Of a stretch of 64,000 bases of DNA, positions 1-8,921 are shown one piece after another. Each line of letters opens with the position of its first letter. Position 1 is the stretch's first letter. Made by a program: the position numbers and the translations under genes. A model generated the notes under the pieces. It was not told where the DNA came from and did not search any database. It saw nothing but the letters and a program-made list of their open reading frames with translations. This DNA is from CAITSH01 sp025356665 (GTDB lineage: Bacteria; Pseudomonadota; Gammaproteobacteria; Burkholderiales; SG8-39), in the NCBI GenBank assembly GCA_025356665.1, contig JANXRV010000044.1:21497-85496 (forward strand). The letters are read 5' to 3'.

Positions 1-309
1 GATGCGCACATTGGTGCGGCCGCGGCCGTTCTTGGCGGCGGCATTGCGGCCGGTGCGCACTTCACCAAAGCCGGCGGCCGGGCACTCATCAACACCTCGC
101 CCGAACCGCTCAGCAACTGGCTCGCCTCACTCACCGAAGACCTTCTGGTGCCCACCGGACTATGGCTGGCCTTGGCGCATCCCGCGCTATTCCTCGTACT
201 GCTCGCGATCTTTGCACTTGCTGTCGTGTTGTTGCTGCGCGCCATCCTGCGCGGACTTGCCCTGGTCACGGGCCTGGTGCTGGCACGAATGCGTCCGCGC
301 ACAAGATAA
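1..309 (+). CDS. DUF4126 family membrane protein, C-terminal part
   Basis: The frame is open from the first base and stops at TAA 307-309, giving the last 102 residues of a protein that begins outside the window. Visible are a Gly/Ala-rich helix (GGGIAAG), the stretch AHFTKAGGRALINTSPEP that I recognise from DUF4126 membrane proteins, a hydrophobic helix ending in LAVVLLL and a short basic tail (RMRPRTR). The function of DUF4126 is unknown. The family call rests on recalled sequence pattern only. Confidence 0.75.
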   Translation, partial: DAHIGAAAAVLGGGIAAGAHFTKAGGRALINTSPEPLSNWLASLTEDLLVPTGLWLALAHPALFLVLLAIFALAVVLLLRAILRGLALVTGLVLARMRPRTR

Positions 310-336
310 AGCCGGCTACTTGCGCCAGCCTATATC

Positions 337-376
337 GAGCACGGTAATGGATTCAATTTCAGTCATGACCGTGCTC
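337..376. other. Hairpin downstream of the DUF4126 gene
   Basis: Nine-base perfect arms GAGCACGGT (337-345) and ACCGTGCTC (368-376), extended inward by an ATG/CAT match after one mismatch. No T-run follows, so it is not a canonical intrinsic terminator. It could act in 3' end processing or as an operator. Confidence 0.5.
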
Positions 377-493
377 CCGGTTGTTATCAAGGCAGCAGTT
401 GCGTGGGCCGCTTACGCCGCCTGAGACCTGCGCGGTACGGCGCCGCCGATTTTCCGCATCGAGCCCTCCTGGCAACCCTCCCCCCGGGGGGAA

Positions 494-537
494 GGCTGAA
501 AAGCCGCGCCAGACGGGCATTCTCAGGCAGCTATGCC
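494..537. repeat. REP-like palindromic repeat, copy 1 (diverged)
   Basis: The sequence GGCTGAAAAGCCGCGCCAG, then CGGGCATTCTCAGGC, matches the layout of the five other copies at 16667, 18604, 22859, 45107 and 56297. It lies between the convergent DUF4126 and hydrolase genes, close to the 3' end of the hydrolase. Confidence 0.55.
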
Positions 538-574
538 ATGACGGCGCGCTGCGCGGATCGCGGCGATGAAGCGC

Positions 575-1456
575 TTATTTCATCCCGGTGATGGAGTCGA
601 CCATGGCGCGCGGGTCCCGTTGCGGCCAGCGGCCGCTTGCCGCGTGGGCCAGAAAATTATCGAGAATGCGGTTGAATTCGGCCGCCGCCTCAATGTTCAT
701 GGTGTGACCGCAATTGGGAATAACCGCCAGCGCCGCCGCGGGAATGACCTGCTTGAGCATCAGACCGGGCGCGAGACAAGGCCAGTCCTCGTCGCCATTG
801 ACGATGATGGTCGGCACCGTCAGCCTGCCAAGCACGTCTTTCAACGCATAGAGCGATGGCCGCTCGCGCTGCACGCCAAGCTGGGTGTTGGCGGCGCCCA
901 GTGCCGAGTGGGCGATGAACTGCGCCTTGAATTCGGCAAAGCCGCGTGGATCGGCGTTGCGAAAAGGAATGCGTGTCGGGCCCTCGGCGTATTTTTCAAC
1001 AAAAGCTGCCATGCCCTGCTCCAGCAGGATGCCCGCGGCGTACGCGGCCTCGTCGCGGAAACGCTCGCGCTGCGCGGGCTCCGAACCATAGCCGCAACCG
1101 GCGACACACAGCGACAGCGCGCGTGCCGGGTGTTGCAAGCCAAAATGCAGCGTGGCAAACCCGCCCATGGACAGGCCGGTGATATGCGCGCGTTCAATCC
1201 CGGCATGGTCCATCACCGCAATGATGTCGGCGACAGCGCGGTTTTGCGAGTAGGAAGACGCCTTCGGTGGCACCGCCGAAGGCGGATAACCGCGCGCGTT
1301 AAAGGTGATGCAGCGGTAGCGCCGGCTGAAATGGCGCACCTGCGGCTCCCAGCTTTGCATGTCGCCGGCGAATTCGTGCACGAACACCAGGGGCGCGCCC
1401 GATCCGGTCGATTCGTAAAAAAGGTCTACACCGTCATCGCTACGGGCAATAGGCAT
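575..1456 (-). CDS. Alpha/beta hydrolase (3-oxoadipate enol-lactonase-like)
   Basis: A 293-residue alpha/beta hydrolase fold protein without signal peptide, so cytoplasmic. The oxyanion-hole strand is followed by HEFAGD. The nucleophile elbow is GLSMGG (Ser nucleophile), the acid is probably the Asp in NGDEDWPC, and the histidine is in NCGHTMN near the C terminus, so the triad looks complete. ATG 1456 is chosen because AGGA lies about nine bases upstream and homology starts there; the frame is open further upstream with no homology. The family includes enol-lactonases and C-C hydrolases of aromatic degradation. The substrate cannot be read from sequence. It is transcribed away from the M20 gene. 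Confidence 0.82.
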   Translation of the reverse strand: MPIARSDDGVDLFYESTGSGAPLVFVHEFAGDMQSWEPQVRHFSRRYRCITFNARGYPPSAVPPKASSYSQNRAVADIIAVMDHAGIERAHITGLSMGGFATLHFGLQHPARALSLCVAGCGYGSEPAQRERFRDEAAYAAGILLEQGMAAFVEKYAEGPTRIPFRNADPRGFAEFKAQFIAHSALGAANTQLGVQRERPSLYALKDVLGRLTVPTIIVNGDEDWPCLAPGLMLKQVIPAAALAVIPNCGHTMNIEAAAEFNRILDNFLAHAASGRWPQRDPRAMVDSITGMK

Positions 1457-1608
1457 TGGGTGGTTCCTGAAGTCGAAAAAAAGGGCGGCGTTGGCGGCGG
1501 CGGACGCCCGCAAGCGCACATCAGAACGAAAGATAACCTGAAAATGAAAAGGCACGGCGGCATGAATTGATTTGCAAAGTGAGCGCTGCACTTTCATACT
1601 CTTGGCCC

Positions 1609-2832
1609 ATGCACGATGACCCGATCAAAGCACGCCTGCTGCCCCATCTGTCGCGAGACCGCGTACGCACGGTTTTCCAGGAGCTCGTTCGCGTCCCCAG
1701 CCCGCAGACCGATGCACTCGAAGACGAGCCGCTGCTACGCGAGTTCATGCGTCTCGCCCTGCTGCCACGGATGCAGGCGCTGGGCATCAACGACGCCCGG
1801 CTCGATGCCATGGGAAACCTCATCGCCGAAACCGGCGCCGACCGCTCTGGCCGCTCCCTGATGCTGGTGAGCCATGCGATGAACCAGCCGCCCTCGACGA
1901 TGAGCGATCCCTATGGCGGAAAAATCATCGATGCCACGGTTCACGGTCTGCCCGGGGAAGCCGTGTTGGGCAAAGGCGCCAGCGAGCAAAAAGGCAGCAT
2001 GGCGGCGATGCTGCACGCCATTGAAGCGGTGCGTGCGGCCGGTATTGCGATTGAGGGACGCCTCGCGTTCATTTGCTGCGTGTCGGGCGAAACCGGAAAG
2101 CACGATGCAATCCGTCACGTCGTGGAAACCGAAAAGGTGCGCGCCGATTTCGCCTTCGTCTATGGCAACAGCCTCAAACTGCAACTGGGCAATCGCGGCC
2201 GCGTCGACGTAAAGGTCATCGTGCACGGCACGCCGGCGCACTCGAGCCGGCCCGACACCGGCGCCAACGCCGTCACCGGCGCCATGGAGGTGCTGCGTCG
2301 TCTCGCCGCAGCCATCCCCAACGACCGCAAGCATCCGGACCTTGGTACGGCGTGGCTGACCTGCAACCGGCTGGAGAGTTTCCCCAAATCCACCCATACC
2401 ATCCAGGACAGGTGCGAAATCGGCCTCGACCGGCGCCTGCTGCCCGACGAGGATCCGGAGGCGGCGGCCGGCGAGATCGCACGCGTTGCACTGACCCTCG
2501 ACGGTTGGCCCGATCCGGTTTCGGGCAAGCCCTTCCGGGTTGAAGTGCAAAACGGGCCGGTGATGTACGCCAGCCTGGTCAGCGAAACCGCGCCGGTGGT
2601 GCAATTGCTCAAGAACGGCTGCGAGGCGATGCTGGGCAAGGCGCCCGAGACCTTCTACGGGCAGTCGGCGCACGATCAGGGTTATCTCAACGCGGCGGGC
2701 ATCCCCGCCGCCAATTTCGGCTCCGGTGAGCAGGACTTCGCGCATACCGACCTTGACATGGCATCGGTCGACAAGACCTTTGCCGCGGCCAAGGTCTACG
2801 CCTGGATGATCGCCTCTCACCTGGGCGCTTAG
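1609..2832 (+). CDS. M20-family metallopeptidase-like protein with altered metal-site motifs
   Basis: A 407-residue protein with the M20 (ArgE/DapE/carboxypeptidase G2) layout: catalytic domain, inserted dimerisation domain with HGTPAHSSRPDTGANAV, then the C-terminal catalytic part with FAHTD. M20 enzymes hydrolyse amide bonds with two zinc ions. The usual HxD site reads SHAMN here, the usual GxGxxDxKG reads GKGASEQKG, and the EE pair reads GETG, so several ligands differ. A catalytic role is uncertain. ATG 1609 starts the homologous region; a TTG at 1567 would add 14 residues. The ligase gene follows after 11 bases in the same direction, so the two are probably co-transcribed. Confidence 0.75.
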   Translation: MHDDPIKARLLPHLSRDRVRTVFQELVRVPSPQTDALEDEPLLREFMRLALLPRMQALGINDARLDAMGNLIAETGADRSGRSLMLVSHAMNQPPSTMSDPYGGKIIDATVHGLPGEAVLGKGASEQKGSMAAMLHAIEAVRAAGIAIEGRLAFICCVSGETGKHDAIRHVVETEKVRADFAFVYGNSLKLQLGNRGRVDVKVIVHGTPAHSSRPDTGANAVTGAMEVLRRLAAAIPNDRKHPDLGTAWLTCNRLESFPKSTHTIQDRCEIGLDRRLLPDEDPEAAAGEIARVALTLDGWPDPVSGKPFRVEVQNGPVMYASLVSETAPVVQLLKNGCEAMLGKAPETFYGQSAHDQGYLNAAGIPAANFGSGEQDFAHTDLDMASVDKTFAAAKVYAWMIASHLGA

Positions 2833-2843
2833 GAGACGCGCAA

Positions 2844-4412
2844 TTGGACCATCGCAGCACCAACCTTGGGTATTTTTTTGCCGACTCGGTCGCGCGCTTT
2901 CCCGACCGGGTCGCCGTAATAGACCTCTATGGCGGCACCGAGCGCCTCATCACCTATGGGCAACTGGATGAACGCGCCGACCGCGTCGCCGGCCTGATCG
3001 AAAAACTCGGTGTGAAGCCCGGTGAGCGCGTCGGCATGATCGTGGGCAACCGGGTCGAGTTCCTGGAAATATTTTTTGGCGCCATGCGCGCCGGTGCCAT
3101 ACCGGTGGCCATCAACACGCGGCTCGCCCGTGACACCCTCAAGTTCATTCTTGAAGACGCAGAGTGCCGCGCCGTTTTTGTCGAACCCGCGGCGCAATCG
3201 CATGCCATCGCCGTGGCGCAGGCCGCACCGCTCGCGCATCGCATCGCCCTCGAGGACGCACCGCCCGGTTGGCTCGATTATGCGAGCGCGCGCGACGCCA
3301 GCCCGCGGCTTGCCCAAGCGCCGGCGCTCAAGCCCGACGCCCAGGCCTTCCAACCCTACACCTCCGGCTCAACCGGCCTGCCCAAGGGCGCGATCATGAC
3401 CCACTCGGGCATGCTCTGGTACATACACTACAACCAGCGTTACTGGCCGACCCAGCCCGAATACCGCGGCCTCATCGCACTGCCGCTATTCCACAAGAAC
3501 GCGATGCGCGGCACGGTGAAGCCCATGCTCTACGCCGGGGCGTCCTTTGTGCTGATGCCCGCCTACGAACCGCTCGCCTATCTCGACGCGCTGGCCAAAT
3601 ACCGCTGCACCTACTCGCGCGGCGTTGCCGCCGTCTTCACCATGTTCCTGCAGCACCGCGACAAACTGGCCAAGCTCGACCTGTCCAGCCTCAAGGGGCT
3701 GACCATAGGATCGGCGGTGGTGACGCACGAACTGATGGATGAGGTCGAGCGCGCGATTCCCGGCGTGAAAGTGAGCGAGAGTTACGGCCTCACCGAAGGC
3801 GGCAGCCCCTTCCGCGAGCCGCTTGACGGGCGGCCGGTGCCGCGCGGATCTCCGGGCGTGCAGGCGCCAGAGTTCGAAGTCAGGCTGGTCGGTGGCGACG
3901 GCAAGGACCATCCCAATGAGGGTGAGCTGTGGCTCAAGTCACCCTACAACTGCCTTGGCTATCACAAGCGCCCCGAAGTCACGCGCGAAAAGCTCGTTGA
4001 CGGCTGGTTGCGCACCGGCGATGTTCTGCGTCGTGATGCCGCGGGCTTTTACTACTTCAAGGCGCGCGTCGACGACATGTTTTCCTGCGGCGGGGAAAAC
4101 ATTTACCCCAAGGAAGTCGAGGACCTGCTGTTTCGCCACGCCGCGGTTGCGAACGCAGTCGTCGCACCGGTCCCCCACGCGATCAAGGGCTACGTTCCGG
4201 CGGCCCTGGTGGTCCTCAAGCGCGGCAGCGAGGCGACGGCGGCGAACATCCGCGACTACTGCCTCGAAAACGGCCCCAAATACGCCCATCCGCGTTTGGT
4301 GGAGATCATCGCGGAAAAAGACATGCCGCTCAACGGCGCGGGCAAGATAGACCGCAACCTCGCCCGTGAACGGCTCACGGCGATTGCCGGCGCGCGCACC
4401 GTCGCGGGCTAA
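2844..4412 (+). CDS. Acyl-CoA synthetase (AMP-dependent ligase family), copy 1
   Basis: A 522-residue class I adenylate-forming enzyme that would activate a carboxylic acid through an acyl-adenylate to the CoA thioester. The P-loop motif YTSGSTGLPKG is at about residue 172, followed by ESYGLTEGG (A5), WLRTGDV (A7), GGENIYP (A8) and the C-terminal catalytic lysine in GAGKIDRN (A10). All key motifs are intact. The start is TTG 2844, supported by GGAG about eight bases upstream; no ATG fits. It is a clear paralogue of the ligase at 5721-7259, and its acid substrate is unknown. A strong hairpin follows immediately. Confidence 0.88.
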   Translation: MDHRSTNLGYFFADSVARFPDRVAVIDLYGGTERLITYGQLDERADRVAGLIEKLGVKPGERVGMIVGNRVEFLEIFFGAMRAGAIPVAINTRLARDTLKFILEDAECRAVFVEPAAQSHAIAVAQAAPLAHRIALEDAPPGWLDYASARDASPRLAQAPALKPDAQAFQPYTSGSTGLPKGAIMTHSGMLWYIHYNQRYWPTQPEYRGLIALPLFHKNAMRGTVKPMLYAGASFVLMPAYEPLAYLDALAKYRCTYSRGVAAVFTMFLQHRDKLAKLDLSSLKGLTIGSAVVTHELMDEVERAIPGVKVSESYGLTEGGSPFREPLDGRPVPRGSPGVQAPEFEVRLVGGDGKDHPNEGELWLKSPYNCLGYHKRPEVTREKLVDGWLRTGDVLRRDAAGFYYFKARVDDMFSCGGENIYPKEVEDLLFRHAAVANAVVAPVPHAIKGYVPAALVVLKRGSEATAANIRDYCLENGPKYAHPRLVEIIAEKDMPLNGAGKIDRNLARERLTAIAGARTVAG

Positions 4413-4424
4413 GCGCGCGGCCCG

Positions 4425-4445
4425 GAGGCGGGCTTGGCCCGCCTC
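4425..4445. terminator. Perfect hairpin between convergent genes
   Basis: GAGGCGGGC, a TTG loop, then GCCCGCCTC: nine perfect GC-rich pairs filling the gap between the ligase stop and the receptor stop, and just touching the receptor's TAG. It lacks a T-run in either direction, so it is a probable bidirectional stem-loop stop rather than a classical intrinsic terminator. Confidence 0.6.
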
Positions 4446-5428
4446 TATTCGGACTTGATGTTGGCCGCCTTGATGGTCCTGGCCATCTTGTCGACGTCGG
4501 CACGCACAAGGTCGCTGATCTGCTGCGGTGTGCCGGCATAGGGCTCCGCGCCCAGCGTGACGAAACGCTCGCGCAGGTCTGCAGTGGTGAGGGCTTTGTT
4601 CAGCGTTTCGTTCAACTTCGCCACTACCGCGGCCGGCATGCCCGCCGGACCGTGCAGCGCAAACCAGAAGCGCAGCGTGGCTTCAGGAAAGCCCGCCTCG
4701 GCGAAGGTCGGCACATCCGGCAGCAGGGCCGAGCGCTTGTCCGACAGCACCGCGAGCGCCCTGGTCTTGCCGGCGCGAATGTGCTGGATGGCCGAGGGCA
4801 GCGTGTCAAAAACCATGGTCAGCGTGCCGGCGAACAAGTCCGGGTAGGCCACACCGGCGCTCTTATAGGGCACATGCAGCATCTCCGCGCCCGTGAATGT
4901 GCGCAGCACTTCACCCGAAAGATGGCCGATGCTGCCAACCCCGGAGGAACCGAACGTAAGCTTGCCCGGGTTGGCCTTGGCGAAATTGACCATGTCGCGC
5001 AGCGTGTTGAACTCGGAACCGGCATTGACAGACAGGATGTTCGGCGTAATGGCAACCGGCCCGATGGCGCTAAAGTCCTTCACCGGGTCGTACTGCACGC
5101 TCTTGAGCATGTTGGGGGCAATGGCCAGCGTGGTGAGGCTGGACAGCACCAGCGTGTAACCGTCAGGGGGCGACTTGGCCACGACATCCGAGCCGAGCGC
5201 TCCGCCCGCTCCGGCGCGATTCTCGACCAGCATCGTCTGGCCCAGCAGATCGGTCATCTTTTGCGCCACCACACGCCCCATGATGTCTGAAACACCGCCG
5301 GCGGCGTAGGGCACCACAAGTTTGATCGGCTTGTTTGGAAACGCAGCCTGCGCGCTCACATGCAGCGGCGCGATCGCGGCAATCGCCACAAATATGGCAG
5401 CGGCAAAATTCGGAATTTTTAGGGTCAT
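4445..5428 (-). CDS. Bug-family tripartite tricarboxylate transporter receptor (TctC type)
   Basis: A 327-residue periplasmic solute receptor. The signal peptide is about residues 1-26 (cleavage near VSAQA). The Bug pattern follows: FPNKPIKLVVPYAAGGVSD, GRVVAQKM, ENRAGAGGALG, PPDGYTL and HVPYKSAG. Family members bind small carboxylates or amides. No TctA/TctB permease lies nearby, as is common for Burkholderiales Bug proteins. It is the last gene of a same-strand row that runs from the thiol dioxygenase at 9470 through dehydrogenase, thioesterase and ligase, so it may deliver or sense the acid used there; the 292-base gap before it argues for its own promoter. Confidence 0.9.
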   Translation of the reverse strand: MTLKIPNFAAAIFVAIAAIAPLHVSAQAAFPNKPIKLVVPYAAGGVSDIMGRVVAQKMTDLLGQTMLVENRAGAGGALGSDVVAKSPPDGYTLVLSSLTTLAIAPNMLKSVQYDPVKDFSAIGPVAITPNILSVNAGSEFNTLRDMVNFAKANPGKLTFGSSGVGSIGHLSGEVLRTFTGAEMLHVPYKSAGVAYPDLFAGTLTMVFDTLPSAIQHIRAGKTRALAVLSDKRSALLPDVPTFAEAGFPEATLRFWFALHGPAGMPAAVVAKLNETLNKALTTADLRERFVTLGAEPYAGTPQQISDLVRADVDKMARTIKAANIKSE

Positions 5429-5720
5429 TCAGTTCTCCACTATTTTTCAATATGTCGCAAACGAGACCGCCCGGAACAAGCCGGCAGTCGGTTGGCCATC
5501 GCACCAGGGGTAAGCCAATAGGGGGCAAACAACAGGGTTCAAACCTTAGCCCTCAAACAAGCGGCATCAAACCGTATCGACCTGCCTATCCTATCTTAGT
5601 CTTGCGCCGGAAAGAGAAACGGCACGGACCAAAACACAGCTGCAAGCAAAGAAAAAGATTTCACCACGGGCGGGAAACTTGCCCGCGAAGAGGACACGCC
5701 GCAAACGAGCCCGGAGAAAA

Positions 5721-7259
5721 CTAGGCGCCACCTTCCGCCACGCGCTGCTTCGCCTGCGCAATCAGTACGCCACGGTCTATCTTGTTGGTGGTGGCCAGCG
5801 GCAGTGCATCCACGAACCAGATCCAGCGCGGGTGCTGATAGGCGGGACCATTCGCCAGCGCATGCGCTTTAATATCCTCGGCGCTCACGTCCGTACCCGG
5901 GCGCCTGATCACAAATGCCGCCGGTTTCTGCCCCTTGATTTCATCCTCGACCGGCACCACGGCAGCCTGCCTGACCGCCGGATGGCTCTCGAGAAGTTTT
6001 TCAACCTCGCCCGGGTAAATGTTTTCGCCGCCGGAGACAAACATATCGTCGACACGACCGACAAAAAAATGAAAGCCGTTTTCATCGCGACGAAAGACAT
6101 CACCGGTGATGTAGTAGCCATCCGCGGTGAATGGGCGCTGCAGCGGCGGCTGGCGCAATCCGCCCTTGTGGTAGCCGAGCATCACCGCGGGGGACTTCAT
6201 TTGCAGCACGCCCTGTTCCGCGTCAAGCTTGTCGCCGTCGACCAGACGCAATGACACGGCCGGATGCGGGTACCCGACCGACAATTCCGGTTGCACCAGG
6301 CCGCGCGGATGGGGGCCAAAGACCACCGGCCCGCCTTCTGTCGTACCAAAGGCGTTGGTGACCTGCGTCTTGGGCAGGGTCGCGTGAATGGCCGTCATCA
6401 GGCTGGAGGAAACCGGAGCCGAGCCCATGCGCAGGAACTCCACCGAACCGAGATCGGTGCTGGCAAGCAAATCTTTCTCCTGCAGCATCATCGCCACCAT
6501 CGGCGGCACTGCCGTCAGCCAGGTGCAGCGGTAACGCTCTATCGCCTCGATATAGGCGCGCGCCGTAAACTGCGGCAGCAGCACAATGGTTGCGTGCGCC
6601 ACACAGGCGAGTTTAGCCAGGGCCAGCGCATTCATGTGGTACAGCGGCGCGGCAATCAGGAAGCGGTGGCGCGACCAGTCGTTCGCACCCAGGCGGATTT
6701 CCGCCACCCAGATATGGCTCTGGTGTGACAGCATCACGCCCTTGGGTTTGCCGGTCGAACCCGAGGTGTAGAGAAACATCGCCACTTCGTCCTGCTCCGG
6801 AACGCAGGCGTCAAAAGGGCCGTGATCGAGAAACACATCGAAGCCCTGCGACCCCGGCTCGTTGAAGATGATGGCCGGCACGCCGGCCGGGACCTCGCCC
6901 TTGCGACCGGCATCGCAAAACACCAGGCGCGCATCGGCGTCACCCAGCACAAACTCGATCATCGCTCGCGGAAACTTGAAGTTGACCGGGACCGCCACCA
7001 GACCGGCACGCATGATGCCGTAGTAAGCCACCAGGTTTTCGGCGCGGTTGGCCGAGAGGATCGCCACGCGCTCGCCGCGACGAATGCCGCGCTTCAACAG
7101 CCCGCGAGCCACGGCGTTCGCCATGGCATCGATCTGGGCGTAGGTGTACTCACGCGGCGCGATCTCACCACCGAGGTCGATGAGCGCGATCTGGTCGAGA
7201 TTCCGGTCGCGGCGGATCAGGTCACCCAGATTGCGAAATTCAGGAAGCGTCATTGCCAT
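5721..7259 (-). CDS. Acyl-CoA synthetase (AMP-dependent ligase family), copy 2
   Basis: A 512-residue class I adenylate-forming ligase, paralogous to the one at 2844-4412. Motifs: YTSGSTGKPKGVM (P-loop), NAFGTTEGG (A5), YYITGDVFRRDE (A7), GGENIYPGEVE (A8) and TTNKIDRG with the A10 lysine. The usual Gly before that lysine is Asn, a mild change. Two in-frame ATGs lie at 7259 and 7253; an AAGG suits the second slightly better. It lies downstream of a hotdog thioesterase and a zinc-type dehydrogenase on the same strand, a set consistent with activation and oxidation of a carboxylic acid. The substrate is not predictable. Confidence 0.87.
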   Translation of the reverse strand: MAMTLPEFRNLGDLIRRDRNLDQIALIDLGGEIAPREYTYAQIDAMANAVARGLLKRGIRRGERVAILSANRAENLVAYYGIMRAGLVAVPVNFKFPRAMIEFVLGDADARLVFCDAGRKGEVPAGVPAIIFNEPGSQGFDVFLDHGPFDACVPEQDEVAMFLYTSGSTGKPKGVMLSHQSHIWVAEIRLGANDWSRHRFLIAAPLYHMNALALAKLACVAHATIVLLPQFTARAYIEAIERYRCTWLTAVPPMVAMMLQEKDLLASTDLGSVEFLRMGSAPVSSSLMTAIHATLPKTQVTNAFGTTEGGPVVFGPHPRGLVQPELSVGYPHPAVSLRLVDGDKLDAEQGVLQMKSPAVMLGYHKGGLRQPPLQRPFTADGYYITGDVFRRDENGFHFFVGRVDDMFVSGGENIYPGEVEKLLESHPAVRQAAVVPVEDEIKGQKPAAFVIRRPGTDVSAEDIKAHALANGPAYQHPRWIWFVDALPLATTNKIDRGVLIAQAKQRVAEGGA

Positions 7260-7300
7260 GCCTTGGAGATCAACACAAAGCGCGGCGAGCGCCGCGCCGG

Positions 7301-7337
7301 AACGCCCCCGCTCACACGACTGTGCGAGGGGGGCGTT
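7301..7337. other. Long imperfect stem-loop between ligase and thioesterase genes
   Basis: AACGCCCCC (7301-7309) pairs with GGGGGCGTT (7328-7336), and the inner CTCACAC pairs with TGTGCGAG around a GAC loop. There is no T-run. On the minus-strand transcript it sits between the thioesterase stop and the ligase start, where a stem can separate messages of unequal stability. No protein is apparent in the gap. Confidence 0.45.
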
Positions 7338-7361
7338 TCAAGCTTTGTTTAAAACCCGACG

Positions 7362-7421
7362 TCAAACCTTGCTTCAAACCTTGCTTCAAACCCTGCTTCA
7401 GACCCTGCTTCAGACCTTAGG
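7362..7421. repeat. 12-bp tandem repeat, about five units, across a stop codon
   Basis: The unit TCAAACCTTGCT is repeated as 7362-7373, 7374-7385, 7386-7397 (one change), 7398-7409 (two changes) and a partial fifth unit at 7410-7421. The fifth unit contains the TGA of the thioesterase gene, read on the minus strand as TCA 7410-7412. The array therefore runs from the last codons of that gene into the gap. Confidence 0.85.
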
Positions 7422-7841
7422 TGGCGGTGGCGGCGCGGTCAAATAAACGCCGCGTCCGCTGGCGCAAAGCGCACCATCCTTGTCGAATATCTGCGCCTCG
7501 GCCACGCTGAACTGCTTGCCGAACTTGATCACCTTGCCCTTTGCCCTAAGGTCGCCAGGCATCGCCGCACGATGGTAGTCGACGCGCAGGTCTATGGTCG
7601 GCACAGCGTTGCCAATTTTGGACACCAGCGCCCAGTCAGCGGTAAGGTCGACCAGCGCCGCCAGAATGCCGCCGTGGGTGTATCTGCGATCGGGGTTCAC
7701 CACCCACTCTTCGCGCCAGGTGGCCTGAATCTCGATTTCACCTTCGCCGACGGATAGCACTTTCAGGCCGAGCCACTGGTGATACGGTCCGCGCTTGAGT
7801 TTCTCCTCGACCTGGGCCGCGGTGAGTTTTTCTTCGCTCAT
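7410..7841 (-). CDS. PaaI-type hotdog-fold thioesterase
   Basis: A 143-residue protein of the PaaI/4HBT hotdog family, which hydrolyses acyl-CoA thioesters as a homotetramer in the cytoplasm. The core pattern is THGGILAALVDLTADWAL, with the catalytic Asp expected in the AxxD helix, and then LRVDYHRAAMPGDL. The start ATG 7841 has AGGACAG just upstream. The C terminus ends in a proline run (APPPPPKV), and a 12-bp tandem array begins at the stop codon, so this end looks recently altered. It lies 20 bases downstream of the dehydrogenase and upstream of an acyl-CoA ligase, suggesting CoA-ester turnover in the same pathway. Confidence 0.88.
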   Translation of the reverse strand: MSEEKLTAAQVEEKLKRGPYHQWLGLKVLSVGEGEIEIQATWREEWVVNPDRRYTHGGILAALVDLTADWALVSKIGNAVPTIDLRVDYHRAAMPGDLRAKGKVIKFGKQFSVAEAQIFDKDGALCASGRGVYLTAPPPPPKV

Positions 7842-7861
7842 ATTCTGTCCTGTCGGTGGGG

Positions 7862-8866
7862 TTAGGGTGTGATGACGACTTTGCCGATGACTTCGCGGTC
7901 CTGGATCAGGCGCAGGCCTTCGCGACCTTCCGACAGCGGCAGCACCTTGTCTACCAGCGGCTTGATTTCACCCTTGGCGATCATGTCCATCAGCGCGGTC
8001 AGGTCATCGATATAAAAACTGTTCGAACCGATGATTTGCAGCTCGAAGCTCCAGACGTAACGCAGGTCTTCCTTCGGGTCGTGGCCGGCGGTCGCGCCGC
8101 AGACCAGCAGCTTGCCGCCGCGCTTGAGGCACTTCAGCGAGGGCACCCAAGTGTCGCCACCGGTGAAATTGACCACAACATCGACGCCGCCCTCATGGTT
8201 GCGCCGTTGCGGTTTGCCGTATTTCTCAATCGCCCACTTGGAAAAATCCACGTCCTTGTAATTGATCACTTCGTCGGCGCCGATTTCCTTCAGGCGCGCC
8301 AGCTTGTCCGCGCTGCTGGCGCAGGCGATCACTTCCGCACCGAGTTTTTTGGCGAGGATGACGCACCCCGTGCCGACGCCGCCGGATGCGCCAAGGACCA
8401 GCACGCGGTCGCCCTTCTTCACCGTGTTGTGCGTCACCAGCATGCGGTGCGCCGTGCCGTAGGCAACCGGCAGCGAGGCCGCTTCGACGAAACTCACGCC
8501 CTCGGGCATCTTGATCAGCTGGTCGGCCGAAACAAGGCAGTACTCGGCCATGCCGCCGTCGAGCATCTCACCCATCAGCCCCTTGAGCTTGTTGAGCGGG
8601 TTGACGAGGACGCGATCGCCCTTTTTCCAGCCCGTGACACCATCGCCGAGCTCAACGATCTCGCCGGCCATGTCCAGCCCGACAACCACAGGGAAAGGCA
8701 CTTTGATGCCTGGCATGCCCTTGACAGTGAACACATCGTGATAATTGAACGAGGAGGCGCCGACCTTGATGAGCACATGCGCGTCCTTGATGACAGGCAT
8801 GGGATGGTCGGTGACATATTCGAGATTTTCTAGGCCGCCGTGCTGGCGCAGAATCAGGGCTTTCAT
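7862..8866 (-). CDS. Zinc-type alcohol dehydrogenase / quinone oxidoreductase (MDR family)
   Basis: A 334-residue medium-chain dehydrogenase/reductase. Residues 1-120 form the GroES-like domain (SFNYHDVFTVKG, VVGLDMAGEIV). The Rossmann domain follows with VLVLGASGGVGTGC as the NAD(P)-binding loop. The structural-zinc cysteine cluster is absent, and the catalytic-zinc Cys is replaced around NYHD, so it resembles the zinc-independent quinone reductase branch. ATG 8866 is supported by AGGAAG upstream; the open frame continues much further upstream but overlaps the dioxygenase gene and is spurious. It is the second gene of the row starting at 9470. Likely role: NAD(P)H-dependent redox step on an enone or alcohol. 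Confidence 0.86.
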   Translation of the reverse strand: MKALILRQHGGLENLEYVTDHPMPVIKDAHVLIKVGASSFNYHDVFTVKGMPGIKVPFPVVVGLDMAGEIVELGDGVTGWKKGDRVLVNPLNKLKGLMGEMLDGGMAEYCLVSADQLIKMPEGVSFVEAASLPVAYGTAHRMLVTHNTVKKGDRVLVLGASGGVGTGCVILAKKLGAEVIACASSADKLARLKEIGADEVINYKDVDFSKWAIEKYGKPQRRNHEGGVDVVVNFTGGDTWVPSLKCLKRGGKLLVCGATAGHDPKEDLRYVWSFELQIIGSNSFYIDDLTALMDMIAKGEIKPLVDKVLPLSEGREGLRLIQDREVIGKVVITP

Positions 8867-8921
8867 GGGACTTCCTTCCAGATGAGTCACTGTTGCAAAA
8901 AAATCGGCTTGAAGTGGAAAC

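Noticed and set aside
566..1570. Long plus-strand frame opposite the alpha/beta hydrolase
   Set aside because: Arg/His/Ala-rich, no family resemblance; it is the antisense shadow of the well-supported hydrolase.
1735..2820. 361-codon minus-strand frame opposite the M20 gene
   Set aside because: Same reading-frame shadow effect of GC-rich codons; no motifs, while the opposite strand has clear homology.
5429..5720. Possible small gene in the gap between receptor and ligase
   Set aside because: Open frames here lack ribosome sites and recognisable content; likely leader and promoter DNA.
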